Origin: G965227875 sp965227875
GTDB taxonomy: Bacteria > Pseudomonadota > Alphaproteobacteria > Rhizobiales > JAJFHC01
Direction of reading: 5' to 3'
DNA: 64,000 nt
Assembly (NCBI GenBank): GCA_965227875.1
Contig: OZ245783.1
Span: 3,906,001 to 3,970,000, forward strand
The position numbers and the translations under genes were made by a program. The notes below the pieces were generated by a model that was not told the DNA's origin, ran no database searches, and saw only the letters and a program-made list of their open reading frames with translations. How positions within the stretch are numbered: position 1 is the stretch's first letter; the number at the start of each line of letters is the position of its first letter. Shown here in pieces: positions 26,206 to 34,705 of this stretch.

Positions 26206-27114
26206 ATGGGTGAGCACGTAGCCGATACGGCAAGGGCGGGCGCGCCGGACGGCAGTTCCATGGGCATCGCCTCACTGCTCGTGGCGACGGTCCTCTTCGC
26301 CGTCACGGACGCCATCGCAAAATGGCTCGGCGGCGAAGGCATTCACGCCGCCCAGATCGTGTTTCATCGATATTCCTTTGGTCTCATCCCGGTCATTGTC
26401 GCGATTGCCGTGGTCCGGGGCAGGGGACTGCGGACGCGTCGCCCGATCGCACACATCGTGCGCGGCCTCCTCATGTGCTCCACGCTTCTCCTGTTTTTCT
26501 GGGGCCTGCGTTACGTGCCGCTCGCGGAAGCGATCGCGGTGGCCTTCACCGCGCCGCTGTTCATAACGGTTCTCTCGATCCCCATGCTCGGCGAGAAGGT
26601 CGGCCCCCACAGGTGGGCCGCGGTCGGTGTCGGGTTCCTCGGCATGCTCGTCATCCTCAGGCCGGGTTTCGCCGCGTTCCAGCCCGAGATGCTGTTCATC
26701 GTGGCCTCCGCCGTCATGTTCGCGATCGCCGTGCTCTACACCCGACGCATCACCGCGACGGAAACCAATGCGGCAATCTTCACCTACACGACCATGATCG
26801 CGGCCATCGCGATGTCGCCGTTCGCGGCGATGACCTGGCATCCGCCGACGGAGTTCGAACTGGCGCTTCTGTTCGTGATCGGCATGATCGGCGGTGCCGC
26901 ACATTTCCTGGTGATCGTCGCCTATCGCCACACGGCGGCCGCGGTGAACGCGACACTCGAGTATTTCGCGCTCCTCTGGGCGATCGTCATCGGCTGGTAC
27001 GTCTGGTCGGAAGTGCCCGACCTGTGGGTCCTCGCCGGTGCGCTCGTGGTCGCGGCAGCGGGCGTCTACATCACCCGTCGCGAGATCAGGGTCGGGGCAC
27101 GCCGCCGCACCTGA
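26206..27114 (+). CDS. EamA/DMT family permease
   Basis: A 302-residue drug/metabolite transporter with about ten membrane segments in two EamA halves. The first half includes FAVTDAIAKWLGGEGIHAAQ and the second LLFVIGMIGGAAHFLVIVAY, followed by EYFALLWAIVIGWYVWSE, which is the usual end motif with acidic residue and glycine. Length is normal. The ATG at 26206 after GGGAG is preferred to one at 26113. Divergent from the MoxR operon. It probably exports a small metabolite; substrate unknown. Confidence 0.88.
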   Translation: MGEHVADTARAGAPDGSSMGIASLLVATVLFAVTDAIAKWLGGEGIHAAQIVFHRYSFGLIPVIVAIAVVRGRGLRTRRPIAHIVRGLLMCSTLLLFFWGLRYVPLAEAIAVAFTAPLFITVLSIPMLGEKVGPHRWAAVGVGFLGMLVILRPGFAAFQPEMLFIVASAVMFAIAVLYTRRITATETNAAIFTYTTMIAAIAMSPFAAMTWHPPTEFELALLFVIGMIGGAAHFLVIVAYRHTAAAVNATLEYFALLWAIVIGWYVWSEVPDLWVLAGALVVAAAGVYITRREIRVGARRRT

Positions 27115-27179
27115 ATTGCGGCCAAACGGGGTCGGTGCCGTTCAGCCGGCGTTCATGACCGCCGCGCTCAGATGTCGCC

Positions 27180-27302
27180 ATGAAAACACGCGCCATCATC
27201 CTGATCCTGTTTCTCTGCGTCGTGACGCACTTCGCCCGGAAGTCCTTCACACTGGACCCTCTGCCGCGTACGGTGGCCACGGTCCAGGATCACAAGGGAT
27301 AA
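27180..27302 (+). CDS. Possible short peptide with one hydrophobic segment
   Basis: A 40-codon frame opening MKTRAIILILFLCVVTHFAR, a basic start followed by a hydrophobic stretch like a signal or membrane anchor, and ending 10 bp before the YbjQ gene. Ribosome site weak. Position and composition make a real membrane peptide possible. Confidence 0.4.
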   Translation: MKTRAIILILFLCVVTHFARKSFTLDPLPRTVATVQDHKG

Positions 27303-27312
27303 TGCAGGAAAC

Positions 27313-27633
27313 ATGATTGTCACCACGACCGACGGCGTGCCCGGACGCCAGACCGGAGCCGTTCTCGGCATCGTCGCAGGCGAATGCGTCCTCGGCGCGA
27401 ACATCGTGCGGGACTGGTTCGCGAGCATTCGCGACGTGGTCGGCGGACGGTCCGGTTCATACCAGAAGGTCCTGCGGGACGGCCGGCACATGGCCATCGA
27501 GGACATGATCGAGGAGGCGGAAGAACTCGGCGCCGACGCGATCGTCGGTGTGGACATCGACTACGAGACCGTCGGCCAGTCCAACGGCATGCTCATGGTT
27601 TCGGTCAACGGCACCGCCGTGAAACTGGGCTGA
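27313..27633 (+). CDS. YbjQ family (UPF0145, putative heavy-metal-binding) protein
   Basis: A 106-residue protein covering the whole YbjQ domain: MIVTTTDGVPGRQTGAVLGI, GECVLGANIVRDWFASIRDV, GGRSGSYQKVL and the conserved AEELGADAIVGVDIDYE. The family forms pentameric rings and was called heavy-metal-binding from structure, with physiological role unclear. AGGAA lies 6 nt before the ATG. Confidence 0.93.
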   Translation: MIVTTTDGVPGRQTGAVLGIVAGECVLGANIVRDWFASIRDVVGGRSGSYQKVLRDGRHMAIEDMIEEAEELGADAIVGVDIDYETVGQSNGMLMVSVNGTAVKLG

Positions 27634-27648
27634 ACCTCCGACGGACCT

Positions 27649-28092
27649 TCAGTCCCAGTCCTGCCTGCGCAGGTCCAGCAGCCTGCGTCCGTCCCGCGCG
27701 AAGATCGTGATGCGCAGATGTCCGCCCGTCACTCTGTGGCTGTGTTCCAGCGCTTCCAGAAACCGGTATTCCAGGTCCATGCCGTCATTGAGGCAGACCT
27801 TCTTGGTGGAGGCCAGCGGGCCGATCTCGACGATGTCGCCGTCCTGCCGGTAGCGTCCCCGAAAATCGTTGCATCCGCTGTTGCCAGCCACCTCGCCGTC
27901 ACCGCCAAAGCGGACCAGCGGCTCGACGCCGTCCTTGCCCTTGCCGCCGGCAATGAATTCGATCGACCACTCCGAACCCGCCAGCGAGAAAGGCTGGGAG
28001 AAGGCCGGGACGGCGATGGGGCCTGCAAGAGTGCACAGGACCAAGGGCAGGACCCGCCACCGGGGACTGCGCACGCGGCCAGTGCCGGTCAT
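27649..28092 (-). CDS. META domain (HslJ-like) exported protein
   Basis: A 147-residue protein with a signal peptide (WRVLPLVLCTLAGPIAVPAFSQ) and one META domain: SLAGSEWSIEFIAG, GNSGCNDFRGRYRQDGD and the second Cys in STKKVCLNDGMDLEYRFLEAL, which may form a disulphide with the first. META/HslJ proteins are periplasmic or lipid-anchored and associated with stress or novobiocin resistance in E. coli. The ATG at 28092 overlaps the stop of the upstream PLP-enzyme gene by 4 bases, so they share a transcript. Confidence 0.85.
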   Translation of the reverse strand: MTGTGRVRSPRWRVLPLVLCTLAGPIAVPAFSQPFSLAGSEWSIEFIAGGKGKDGVEPLVRFGGDGEVAGNSGCNDFRGRYRQDGDIVEIGPLASTKKVCLNDGMDLEYRFLEALEHSHRVTGGHLRITIFARDGRRLLDLRRQDWD

Positions 28093-29240
28093 AACCTGTC
28101 GAGCGCCTGGTCCAGATCGGCGATCAGGTCGGCTGGATCCTCGATGCCGATGGAAATCCGCACCATGTCCTTTGGTATGGGGCTGTCGGGGCCTTCGATG
28201 GAGGCCCGGTGCTCGATGAGGCTCTCGGTGCCTCCGAGCGAAGTCGCCCGCACGAGAAGACGGCAGTTGAGTGCCGCCTGGAGTGCAGCCTCCGCCCCGC
28301 CCTTGATCCGCAGGGACAGCATGCCGCCAAAGCCGCCCTCCATCTGGCGGCGGGCGATCTCGTGGCCAGGATGGTTCTGCAGGCCCGGGTAGAGCACCTC
28401 CTCGACCTTTTCATGACCGTTGAGGTGTCTGGCGATGGCGAGTGCGGACTCGCTCGATCGGTTCACCCGGACATAGAGGGTTCGCATTCCCCGCAGCAGC
28501 ATCCAAGCCTCGAACGCGCCGAGGATCGCGCCACCATGCTCGCGATTGGCCCGGATCGATTGCCAGAAGGCGCCGTCCTCGGCCGTCACGAGAGCCCCGG
28601 CAATTATGTCGCTGTGACCGTTGAGATATTTCGTGGCCGAGTGAAACGCGACATCCGCCCCGAGCGACAGGGGACGGGTGTGGACGGGCGTTGCGACCGT
28701 GGAATCGACGGCCAGCAGCGCCCCGGCGCCGTGGGCCGCCTCAGCGGCGGCGGCGATGTCGATGACGTCCCATGTCGGGTTGCACGGCGTTTCGATCCAG
28801 ACGAGACGCGTCTTCCCCGGTTTCAGGCAGGCGGCAAGCGAGTCCGGATCGGCCGTATCGAAGAAATCGAGGCCGAGGCCCCAGTCGTCCGCGAAATGGA
28901 CCAGCCAGTTGCGCAGGCCCCAGTACATGACCTTCGGGGCAACCACATGATCGCCGGGCCTCAGCGCCTGGAACACCGCAACCGCGGCGGCCATGCCGGA
29001 GGAGAAGGTGAGCGCGTCTTTCCCACCTTCGAGGCGGGCCAGCAAGGTCTCCGCATGAAGATTGGTCGGGTTCTTGTCGCGGCTGTATCCCTGGCCGTCG
29101 ACGGTCAGCGCGTAGCTCTCGTCGCGTTCGAAGGTCGAGGACGGTTGCAGCGGCGGCACGACGCCGCCGGTCTGGGTATCGCCGGAATACCCGCCGTGCG
29201 CGGCGAGGGTCGACGGCGTTACATCGGTCAGTCTGGTCAT
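28089..29240 (-). CDS. Cystathionine gamma-synthase/beta-lyase family PLP enzyme
   Basis: A 383-residue transsulfuration enzyme. Seen: Tyr-Ser-Arg motif in GQGYSRDKNPTNLHAE, PLP ring-stacking Tyr in VAPKVMYWGLRNW, the Asp in LAVDSTVATP, and Schiff-base Lys204 in HSATKYLNGHSD. The family covers cystathionine gamma-synthase, beta-lyase and gamma-lyase, which motifs do not separate reliably; the KVMYWGLRNW region and length near 385 resemble the alphaproteobacterial beta-lyase (MetC) subgroup. With metA and metY at 7-9 kb it may give a parallel route to homocysteine. Start ATG 29240 gives MTRLTDVTPST; an upstream in-frame start at 29267 is possible. Confidence 0.85.
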   Translation of the reverse strand: MTRLTDVTPSTLAAHGGYSGDTQTGGVVPPLQPSSTFERDESYALTVDGQGYSRDKNPTNLHAETLLARLEGGKDALTFSSGMAAAVAVFQALRPGDHVVAPKVMYWGLRNWLVHFADDWGLGLDFFDTADPDSLAACLKPGKTRLVWIETPCNPTWDVIDIAAAAEAAHGAGALLAVDSTVATPVHTRPLSLGADVAFHSATKYLNGHSDIIAGALVTAEDGAFWQSIRANREHGGAILGAFEAWMLLRGMRTLYVRVNRSSESALAIARHLNGHEKVEEVLYPGLQNHPGHEIARRQMEGGFGGMLSLRIKGGAEAALQAALNCRLLVRATSLGGTESLIEHRASIEGPDSPIPKDMVRISIGIEDPADLIADLDQALDRL

Positions 29241-29384
29241 GCCTGTTTCTATTCCCCGTTCCCGCAATTGCCAATGCGATTCACGATCGTTTCACTGCCG
29301 CAATCGGGAAACAGTTGCAAGTGGTCGCCGGTCAATCGAAAATCGGACCGCGAGCATAATCAAAGGTCTGGGGAGGCTGAGGGA

Positions 29385-29486
29385 ATGTCACGTGAGTTCC
29401 GCGGTGCACGCACCGCCCGTCGTGCTGCCGAAGGTGGCGTGGAGTACCGCTTGTCCGCGGGTCCGGACCGGATCGGTCCGCGATAG
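29385..29486 (+). CDS. Possible 33-residue basic peptide
   Basis: A short frame opening MSREFRGARTARRAAEGGVE, with an excellent ribosome site (GGGGAGG, then GAGGGA) and ending 21 bp before the OYE-like gene. Eight Arg make it strongly basic. It may be a leader peptide or a genuine small protein. Confidence 0.4.
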   Translation: MSREFRGARTARRAAEGGVEYRLSAGPDRIGPR

Positions 29487-29507
29487 GCACCGGCGAGCGC
29501 AGCAGTC

Positions 29508-31466
29508 ATGTCAGACCGGTTTCCCCATCTGCTGTCGCCGCTGACGGTCGGCCCCAGGACCGTGCGCAACCGGATCTTCGTGTCCGCGCACGTGCCTCGC
29601 CTTGCCGAAGACAACAAGCCGACGGACCGGTACGTGGCCTACCATCGCGCCCGTGCGCGCGGCGGGGCCGGACTGCAGATAACCGGAGCCCAGGGCGTGC
29701 ATCCCACCGGAACGCTCGGCACACCGTACAGCCTCCACAATCTCGATGAATCGGTCGTGCCCGGCTACCGGCGCCTCGCCGATGCCGTCCACGAAGAAGG
29801 CGGCCTGATCCTCGCGCAGCTGGCCCATTCGGCCGCCACGATCCGCAATTCCGCCCCGGGCCGTCCGCTCTGGGCGCCGTCCGCCGTCCAGAGCGAGGTC
29901 GCCCGCGAGACACCGCACGTGATGACCAGGCCGGAAATCGCCAAACTCGTCGACGCCTTCGGTCAGGCCGCCGCCCGCGTACGCATCGGCGGCCTCGACG
30001 GCGTGGAACTGCTTGCGGCGTTCGGCTTTCTGCTTGCGGCTTTCATGTCGCCCCTGACGAACAAGCGTACGGACGAATATGGCGGTTCCCTCGAAAACAG
30101 GCTGCGTTTCCCGCTCGAAGTCATCGACACGGTCCGCCGGATACTGGGCCCGGGGTTCATCCTGGGCGTCCGGATCCCCGGGGATGAAAGGGTGGAGGGC
30201 GGTCTGGGTGCGGCCGACATGAAGGAGATTGCCGTCCGTCTGGCGGCGACCGGCAAGATCGATTATCTCAATGTCATTGTCGGGACGAACTACGACCGCA
30301 TGCAGCGCATGCTTCACTGGGCGCCGACCCCGTCGGCTCACGGTGCATACGTGTCGCTCGCGGAAGGCATCCGCGAGGTCGTCAACGTGCCGGTCTTCGC
30401 GGCCGGACGCATAACCGACCCGCAACAGGCCGAGCGGATCATCGCGAACGGCAGCGCGGACATGGTCGCCATGACGCGCGCGCACATTGCCGATCCCGAC
30501 CTCGTGCGCAAGACGGCGGAAGGGCGGACCGAGGATATCCGTCCCTGCGTGGGGGCGAATGTCTGCATATCGCTGACCGGCGGTCCCCTGAGATGCCTGC
30601 ACAATCCGGACGTCATCGGTCAGACGGATTCGAAGGGCAGGGAGGCCGGCAGCTACGACCGTACCGTCGCCGTGATCGGCGGCGGGCCGGCCGGAATGGA
30701 AGCCGCCATCATCGCCGCCAAGCGCGGGCATGCGGTCACGCTTCACGATGCCTCGACCCGGCTCGGCGGCCGGCTCCGGCTCTGGGCGGGCGCTCGGTTC
30801 ACGTCGGAGTTCGAGAAAGCGGTCGCCTGGCGGGAACGCCAGCTCGCCAGATACAGGGTGAGGGTGAAACTGGGGCGGCGTCTGTCCGCGGGCGAGATCG
30901 GCGCCATTGTGGCGGACAATTTCGTGATCGCCACCGGTTCGGCGAGCCTGCCCATGCCCGAGGCGATCACCGCCGCGACGCCCGGCTTTCCGGTCGTGAC
31001 GCCGGACGAGGTGCTGATTGCCCCTCCAAAGGGCCGGCTGAAGGTAGTCGTGTTCGACGAGGGCGGCGGACGCGAGGCGCTGACGGCCGCGGAAGCTCTG
31101 GCCAGCACGGGCCACAGCGTGACCGTCGTCACGTCAGGCTTCCTTGTGGGCGAGGATCTCGATCCGGTGGTGCGCACGACCCTCTACCGGCATCTTCTGG
31201 AGAGGTTCGTCGAGTTCCGGCCCGGGGAGCGACTCGCCTACATCGACGGAACACGTGTCGTGGCCGAAAACCTGTTCTCGGGGCGTGAAAGCGCGATCGA
31301 AGGGGTCGGCCTTTTTGTCGGCTGGTACGGCCGCCGCGCGGACGACGCCCTTGCCCATGCCGCCCGTCAGACCGGGTCCGATGTCGCCGTCGTGGGGGAC
31401 GCCCTGGCGCCGCGCTCCGTCTCCTTCGCGATCGAAGAAGGGTTCAAGGCCGGAATGGAAATCTGA
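29508..31466 (+). CDS. OYE-like NADH:flavin oxidoreductase with C-terminal NAD(P)/FAD domain
   Basis: A 652-residue relative of 2,4-dienoyl-CoA reductase and trimethylamine dehydrogenase. Residues 1-345 form the FMN-binding TIM barrel (GAGLQITGAQGVHP, AQLAHSAA and FMSPLTNKRTDEYGGSLENR). Residues 347-363 are where the 4Fe-4S cluster is bound: Cys347, Cys353 and Cys363 are present, but position 350 is Ala in CVGANVC where trimethylamine dehydrogenase has Cys. From about 385 a Rossmann domain starts VAVIGGGPAGMEAAI. Such enzymes use NADH or demethylate amines; related rhizobial proteins act on N-methylated compounds, but no substrate is proven. Single gene. Confidence 0.87.
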   Translation: MSDRFPHLLSPLTVGPRTVRNRIFVSAHVPRLAEDNKPTDRYVAYHRARARGGAGLQITGAQGVHPTGTLGTPYSLHNLDESVVPGYRRLADAVHEEGGLILAQLAHSAATIRNSAPGRPLWAPSAVQSEVARETPHVMTRPEIAKLVDAFGQAAARVRIGGLDGVELLAAFGFLLAAFMSPLTNKRTDEYGGSLENRLRFPLEVIDTVRRILGPGFILGVRIPGDERVEGGLGAADMKEIAVRLAATGKIDYLNVIVGTNYDRMQRMLHWAPTPSAHGAYVSLAEGIREVVNVPVFAAGRITDPQQAERIIANGSADMVAMTRAHIADPDLVRKTAEGRTEDIRPCVGANVCISLTGGPLRCLHNPDVIGQTDSKGREAGSYDRTVAVIGGGPAGMEAAIIAAKRGHAVTLHDASTRLGGRLRLWAGARFTSEFEKAVAWRERQLARYRVRVKLGRRLSAGEIGAIVADNFVIATGSASLPMPEAITAATPGFPVVTPDEVLIAPPKGRLKVVVFDEGGGREALTAAEALASTGHSVTVVTSGFLVGEDLDPVVRTTLYRHLLERFVEFRPGERLAYIDGTRVVAENLFSGRESAIEGVGLFVGWYGRRADDALAHAARQTGSDVAVVGDALAPRSVSFAIEEGFKAGMEI

Positions 31467-31527
31467 AGGCACCCTGGCGACCGGAAAGAAAGTTTTTCCA
31501 TATGGTCGAAAAAAATCTTTTTCGGGC

Positions 31528-31556
31528 TTGAAAGACCCGGTGGCACTTCCCAGATA
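31528..31556 (+). promoter_or_regulatory. Sigma-70 promoter of the small RNA
   Basis: TTGAAA (31528-31533), preceded by C as in alphaproteobacterial -35 boxes, a 17-bp spacer and CAGATA (31551-31556). It predicts a start at about 31563, just before the first hairpin of the small RNA. Upstream, CGAAAAA (31507-31513) and TTTTTCG (31518-31524) form a weak 7-bp hairpin after the OYE-like gene. Confidence 0.55.
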
Positions 31557-31562
31557 CCTGTT

Positions 31563-31659
31563 GTGAGAGAGAGATCCCTCCCTGCTCTTTCTCCTGCAAG
31601 CAACTCCCCCCAAAGTTGCACAGCGCCCGTCCTCCCCTCCCGGACGGGCGCTTTTTTTT
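31563..31659 (+). ncRNA. Candidate trans-acting small RNA with three anti-Shine-Dalgarno loops
   Basis: Three consecutive hairpins with C-rich loops. Hairpin 1: 9-bp stem 31565-31573/31585-31593 (one G-U), loop AUCCCUCCCUG. Hairpin 2: 6-bp stem 31600-31605/31614-31619, loop CCCCCCAA. Hairpin 3: 10-bp stem 31623-31632/31642-31651, loop UCCCCUCCC, followed by eight U, an intrinsic terminator. A promoter at 31528-31556 places the 5' end just ahead. No reading frame of note lies within. The layout resembles alphaproteobacterial sRNAs such as the alpha-r14/NfeR1 family and CcsR, whose unpaired CCUCC-type loops pair with ribosome-binding sites of many mRNAs. Length about 95 nt. Membership in either family is inference; the loop sequences are not identical to the published consensus. 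Confidence 0.65.
31623..31659 (+). terminator. Rho-independent terminator
   Basis: Perfect 10-bp stem GCGCCCGTCC/GGACGGGCGC with loop TCCCCTCCC, then eight T (31652-31659). It ends the small RNA and may also stop read-through from the OYE-like gene. Confidence 0.9.
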
Positions 31660-31677
31660 GCGCCCGCCTCGGGTTTC

Positions 31678-32412
31678 TCAGCTTTTTCCCTGGTCGGAAG
31701 GTTTTTCGAAGAGCGCCGGATCGAGGTCCTCGGCGCGCTTGCGGTCCTTGCGTGCGAGGTCGTTCCGGCCCATGCCGCTATAGGCCAGCGCGCGGAACAG
31801 ATAGGTCTTGGCGAAATCCGGCTTGATGACGGCCGACCGGCTGAAATCGCGCGCGGCATCCTCGAACCTCTGCATCCGGAGAAGGACGCTTCCGCGAGCG
31901 TTGAAAGCGAGGAAGTTTTCCGGTTCCAGTTTTATGGTTTGCGAGAAATCCGCTGCCGCGCGCCGATACTGCCGGCGCATGCTGTAAACCAGTCCGCGAT
32001 TATAGTGGTACAGCGCATTGTCGGGCGAGAGGCGAACCGCTTCGGTGTAGTCCTCCGACGCGGTCTTGAGGCGCTTGAGCGCGGTGTTGGCGAGCGCGCG
32101 CGAAGACAGGATCTGTGCACGCAACTCGTCCCTCGCCGTGCCGGCAAGTTCGACGGCCCTGTCATAGTTGTCGATCGCCGTGAGGGTTTTGCCCGACTGA
32201 AGATTGGCATTCCCCAGGGCGAGGTGTGCGCGGATCAGTTCCTCACCCTCGACGAGGTTCTCCGAGATGAGCTTGCCGCACCCCTCGAGCACGAGAGAGA
32301 CTTCCGACGACCGGCAATCGCTGATCGCCTCCTGATCGGCAATCGCCGGTGAGGCCGCAATGGCAAGTGCCGCGGCCATGAACATGTCAACCGGCCTTTT
32401 GAAAGATAACAT
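31678..32412 (-). CDS. Exported tetratricopeptide-repeat protein
   Basis: A 244-residue protein. A signal peptide (MFMAAALAIAASPAIADQ) is followed by about five TPR units, for example ALYHYNRGLVYSMRRQYRRA and FLAFNARGSVLLRMQRFEDA, each with the expected small/aromatic residues at positions 8, 20 and 27. A Cys pair (about 40 and 52) precedes the repeats and could form a disulphide. TPRs bind peptides and hold complexes; the partner is unknown. The ATG at 32412, behind AAGGAA, is preferred over one at 32451. It lies 18 bp after the sRNA terminator in convergent orientation. Confidence 0.85.
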   Translation of the reverse strand: MLSFKRPVDMFMAAALAIAASPAIADQEAISDCRSSEVSLVLEGCGKLISENLVEGEELIRAHLALGNANLQSGKTLTAIDNYDRAVELAGTARDELRAQILSSRALANTALKRLKTASEDYTEAVRLSPDNALYHYNRGLVYSMRRQYRRAAADFSQTIKLEPENFLAFNARGSVLLRMQRFEDAARDFSRSAVIKPDFAKTYLFRALAYSGMGRNDLARKDRKRAEDLDPALFEKPSDQGKS

Positions 32413-32593
32413 CGCGAATTCCTTTGACCCTGTCGCCCGCCGCCCCGTCATATCGGCTTGTTCACACCGCCTTTATGTATGCCCCGGCAATGCGAATGCA
32501 AACCCGATCGGTCGGGCGGGCGCGCCGATGGCATTGACGAACACCTTTGCATCGGGGCAATGGTTCGGCGAACGGAAGATGCGGAGGCGCGCC

Positions 32594-33379
32594 ATGGAAG
32601 CCCTTTTCACGATCGACAACCTGATGACGCTTGTCATGCTGACGCTGCTCCAGGCAGTGCTGGGTTTCGACAACCTGCTCTACATATCCATCGAATCGAA
32701 ACGCGTCGTGCCTCACAAGCAGGCCTTCGTGAGGAGGCTCGGCATCGGCATCGCGCTCGTGCTCCGCATCGTGCTGCTTTTCGCCATCATGAGCGCCATC
32801 CAGTATTTCCAGGAGCCGTTCCTGTCGCTCGACTTGCCGGGATTCGTGGAAGGTACCCTGAACGTCCACAGTCTGATTGTGCTGCTCGGCGGGGTATTCA
32901 TCATCTACACGGCGATGAAGGAAATCCTTCATATGCTGTCGGTGGACAAGCTGGAGGAGGAGGGGGCCGGGAACGGGCGTTCCGTGGCCGGCGCGATCGC
33001 GTGGATCGTGGCGATGAACCTCGTTTTTTCGTTTGATTCGATTCTGTCCGCTCTCGCACTGACCAACGTGTTCATCGTCATGGCGACGGCGATCGTGATC
33101 TCGGCCGCCCTGATGGTCTGGCTGGCCGACTACGTGGCGGAGTTCCTCGAGAAGAACCGGATGTACGAGGTGCTGGGCCTCTTCATCCTGTTCATCGTGG
33201 GCATCATGCTCCTGTCGGAAGGTGGACATCTCGCCCATCTGGCGCTGTTCGGCTACGCGATCGAACCCATGGCGAAGAGTACGTTCTACTTCGTTATCGG
33301 CGTCCTGGTGATCATCGATCTCGTCCAGAGCCGCTACCAGAAGAAGCTCATGAAACGCCGCGAACGGGCATCTGCCTAA
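32594..33379 (+). CDS. TerC family membrane protein
   Basis: A 261-residue polytopic protein with about seven membrane segments. TerC signatures: LLQAVLGFDNLLYISIESKR with the acidic Asp in helix 2, and MNLVFSFDSILSALAL with a second membrane Asp; both are proposed metal-binding residues. The TerC family exports Mn2+ or is linked to tellurite and metal tolerance. GGAGG lies 6 nt before the ATG at 32594, overriding earlier in-frame codons. Single gene, divergent from the TPR gene. Confidence 0.92.
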   Translation: MEALFTIDNLMTLVMLTLLQAVLGFDNLLYISIESKRVVPHKQAFVRRLGIGIALVLRIVLLFAIMSAIQYFQEPFLSLDLPGFVEGTLNVHSLIVLLGGVFIIYTAMKEILHMLSVDKLEEEGAGNGRSVAGAIAWIVAMNLVFSFDSILSALALTNVFIVMATAIVISAALMVWLADYVAEFLEKNRMYEVLGLFILFIVGIMLLSEGGHLAHLALFGYAIEPMAKSTFYFVIGVLVIIDLVQSRYQKKLMKRRERASA

Positions 33380-33495
33380 TGTTTATGCATGATGCGAAGG
33401 GTTGCGGCGGATCAATGAAACGGCAGTCCGAATGACGGGAAAGACCCGGCGTGTTTCCGCGCCCGGCGAAAAAACCAACGCCTAGTTTCTTGACT

Positions 33496-33524
33496 TTGAA
33501 CGGATAACAGCGGCACTTTTATGG
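33496..33524 (+). promoter_or_regulatory. Possible promoter of the TRAP operon
   Basis: TTGAAC (33496-33501), 17-bp spacer and TTATGG (33519-33524), 112 bp before dctP. The -10 match is modest. The 256-bp region 33380-33635 holds no gene; it is richer in A and T near 33480-33600. Confidence 0.35.
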
Positions 33525-33635
33525 GACGGGCTGGTGGAGAAGCAAGGCCAGCCTGAATAATAGTGATGCAAATAAAAAACCGCATCATGATCTGAAATCA
33601 GGCCGGGCCACAGGCACCGGCTGGGAGGGTAAAAT

Positions 33636-34694
33636 ATGATTCAGTCAAAGCTGTTGAAGTCTATTGCTGTCGGGGCGGTTGCCATGGCGGCCGGTTTCGT
33701 CTTCACGACGGGCGAAGCCGATGCGAAGAAGGTGCGCTGGAAACTGCACGCCGCCTTCGCCAAGAACGTGGCCGTGATCGGTCCGCCGCCTCATCGTGTC
33801 GCTGAAGCCGTCAACCGCATGTCCGGCGGCGATTTCGACATCAAGGTGTTCGAACCCGGTGCACTCACGGGCGGCTACGCCTATTACGATCCGGTATCGC
33901 AGGGCGCGATCGACGCGGCTTTCGGTACCCCGGGCGCCAACCAGGGCAAGAACTCCGCGTTCGCGTTCCTGTCCACGTGGCCATTCGGCCCGGCCGCGCC
34001 CGAGTTCGCCGCATGGATGATGCATGGCGGCGGCATCCAGCTCGCCGAAGAGCTCTATGCCCGCGACAACATCAAATATTTGCTCTGCGGCATGATCCCG
34101 CCGGAAACCTCCGGCTGGTTCCGTAACGAGATCACCAGCCTCGAACAGCTGAAGGGCATGAAGATGCGCTTCTTCGGTGTCGGCGCCAAGGTGATGCAGA
34201 AGTTCGGCGTTTCCACCCAGCAGCTGGCTGCGGCGGACATCTATCCGGCCCTGGAACGTGGAACGATCGACGCCACGGAGTTTTCCATGCCGGCGATCGA
34301 CCGGTCTCTCGGGTTCTACCAGATCGCCAAGTACAACTACTTCCCCGGTTGGCACCAGCAGTCCACGTCGAACGAACTGCTGATCAACATGGACAAGTGG
34401 AACGCACTCGACGATTCCCACAAGGCCATGCTCGAAACCGCCTGCACGGCGAGCGTCGCGCAGATGATCGCCGACGGTGAAGCCTCCCAGTTCGAAGCCA
34501 TGATCGAAAACGAGAAAAATGGCGTCAAGAACGTAAGCTGGCCGCAGGATGTGCTCGACCAGTTCAAGTCGGCCTGGGAAGAGGTTCTCGCTGAAGAACT
34601 CGCAGCCAACGAAGACGTGAAGAAGGTCTGGGACTCGTTCTCGAAGTTCCACGAATCCTATCAGGTCTGGGGCTCCAGGGGTTACCTGAAGTAA
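33636..34694 (+). CDS. dctP: TRAP transporter solute-binding protein (DctP family)
   Basis: A 352-residue periplasmic binding protein. The signal peptide is IAVGAVAMAAGFVFTTGEADA. The mature part has WKLHAAFAKNVAVIG, GDFDIKVFEPGAL, the KMRFFGVGAKVMQKFGVSTQ core with its conserved Arg for carboxylate binding, and EFSMPAIDRSLGFYQIA. The sequence is closest in look to the subgroup that binds alpha-keto acids (TakP-type), including calcium-type aromatic segments, but the ligand is inference. SD GGGAGGG lies 7 nt before the ATG. It is the first gene of the dctP-dctQ-dctM set and is separated from dctQ by 156 bp with two hairpins. Confidence 0.92.
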   Translation: MIQSKLLKSIAVGAVAMAAGFVFTTGEADAKKVRWKLHAAFAKNVAVIGPPPHRVAEAVNRMSGGDFDIKVFEPGALTGGYAYYDPVSQGAIDAAFGTPGANQGKNSAFAFLSTWPFGPAAPEFAAWMMHGGGIQLAEELYARDNIKYLLCGMIPPETSGWFRNEITSLEQLKGMKMRFFGVGAKVMQKFGVSTQQLAAADIYPALERGTIDATEFSMPAIDRSLGFYQIAKYNYFPGWHQQSTSNELLINMDKWNALDDSHKAMLETACTASVAQMIADGEASQFEAMIENEKNGVKNVSWPQDVLDQFKSAWEEVLAEELAANEDVKKVWDSFSKFHESYQVWGSRGYLK

Positions 34695-34705
34695 GAGTCG
34701 CTGAA

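Noticed and set aside
31507..31524. Terminator of the OYE-like gene
   Set aside because: Only a 7-bp A/T stem with no following T-run beyond the stem; too weak to call, and the promoter of the small RNA starts next to it.
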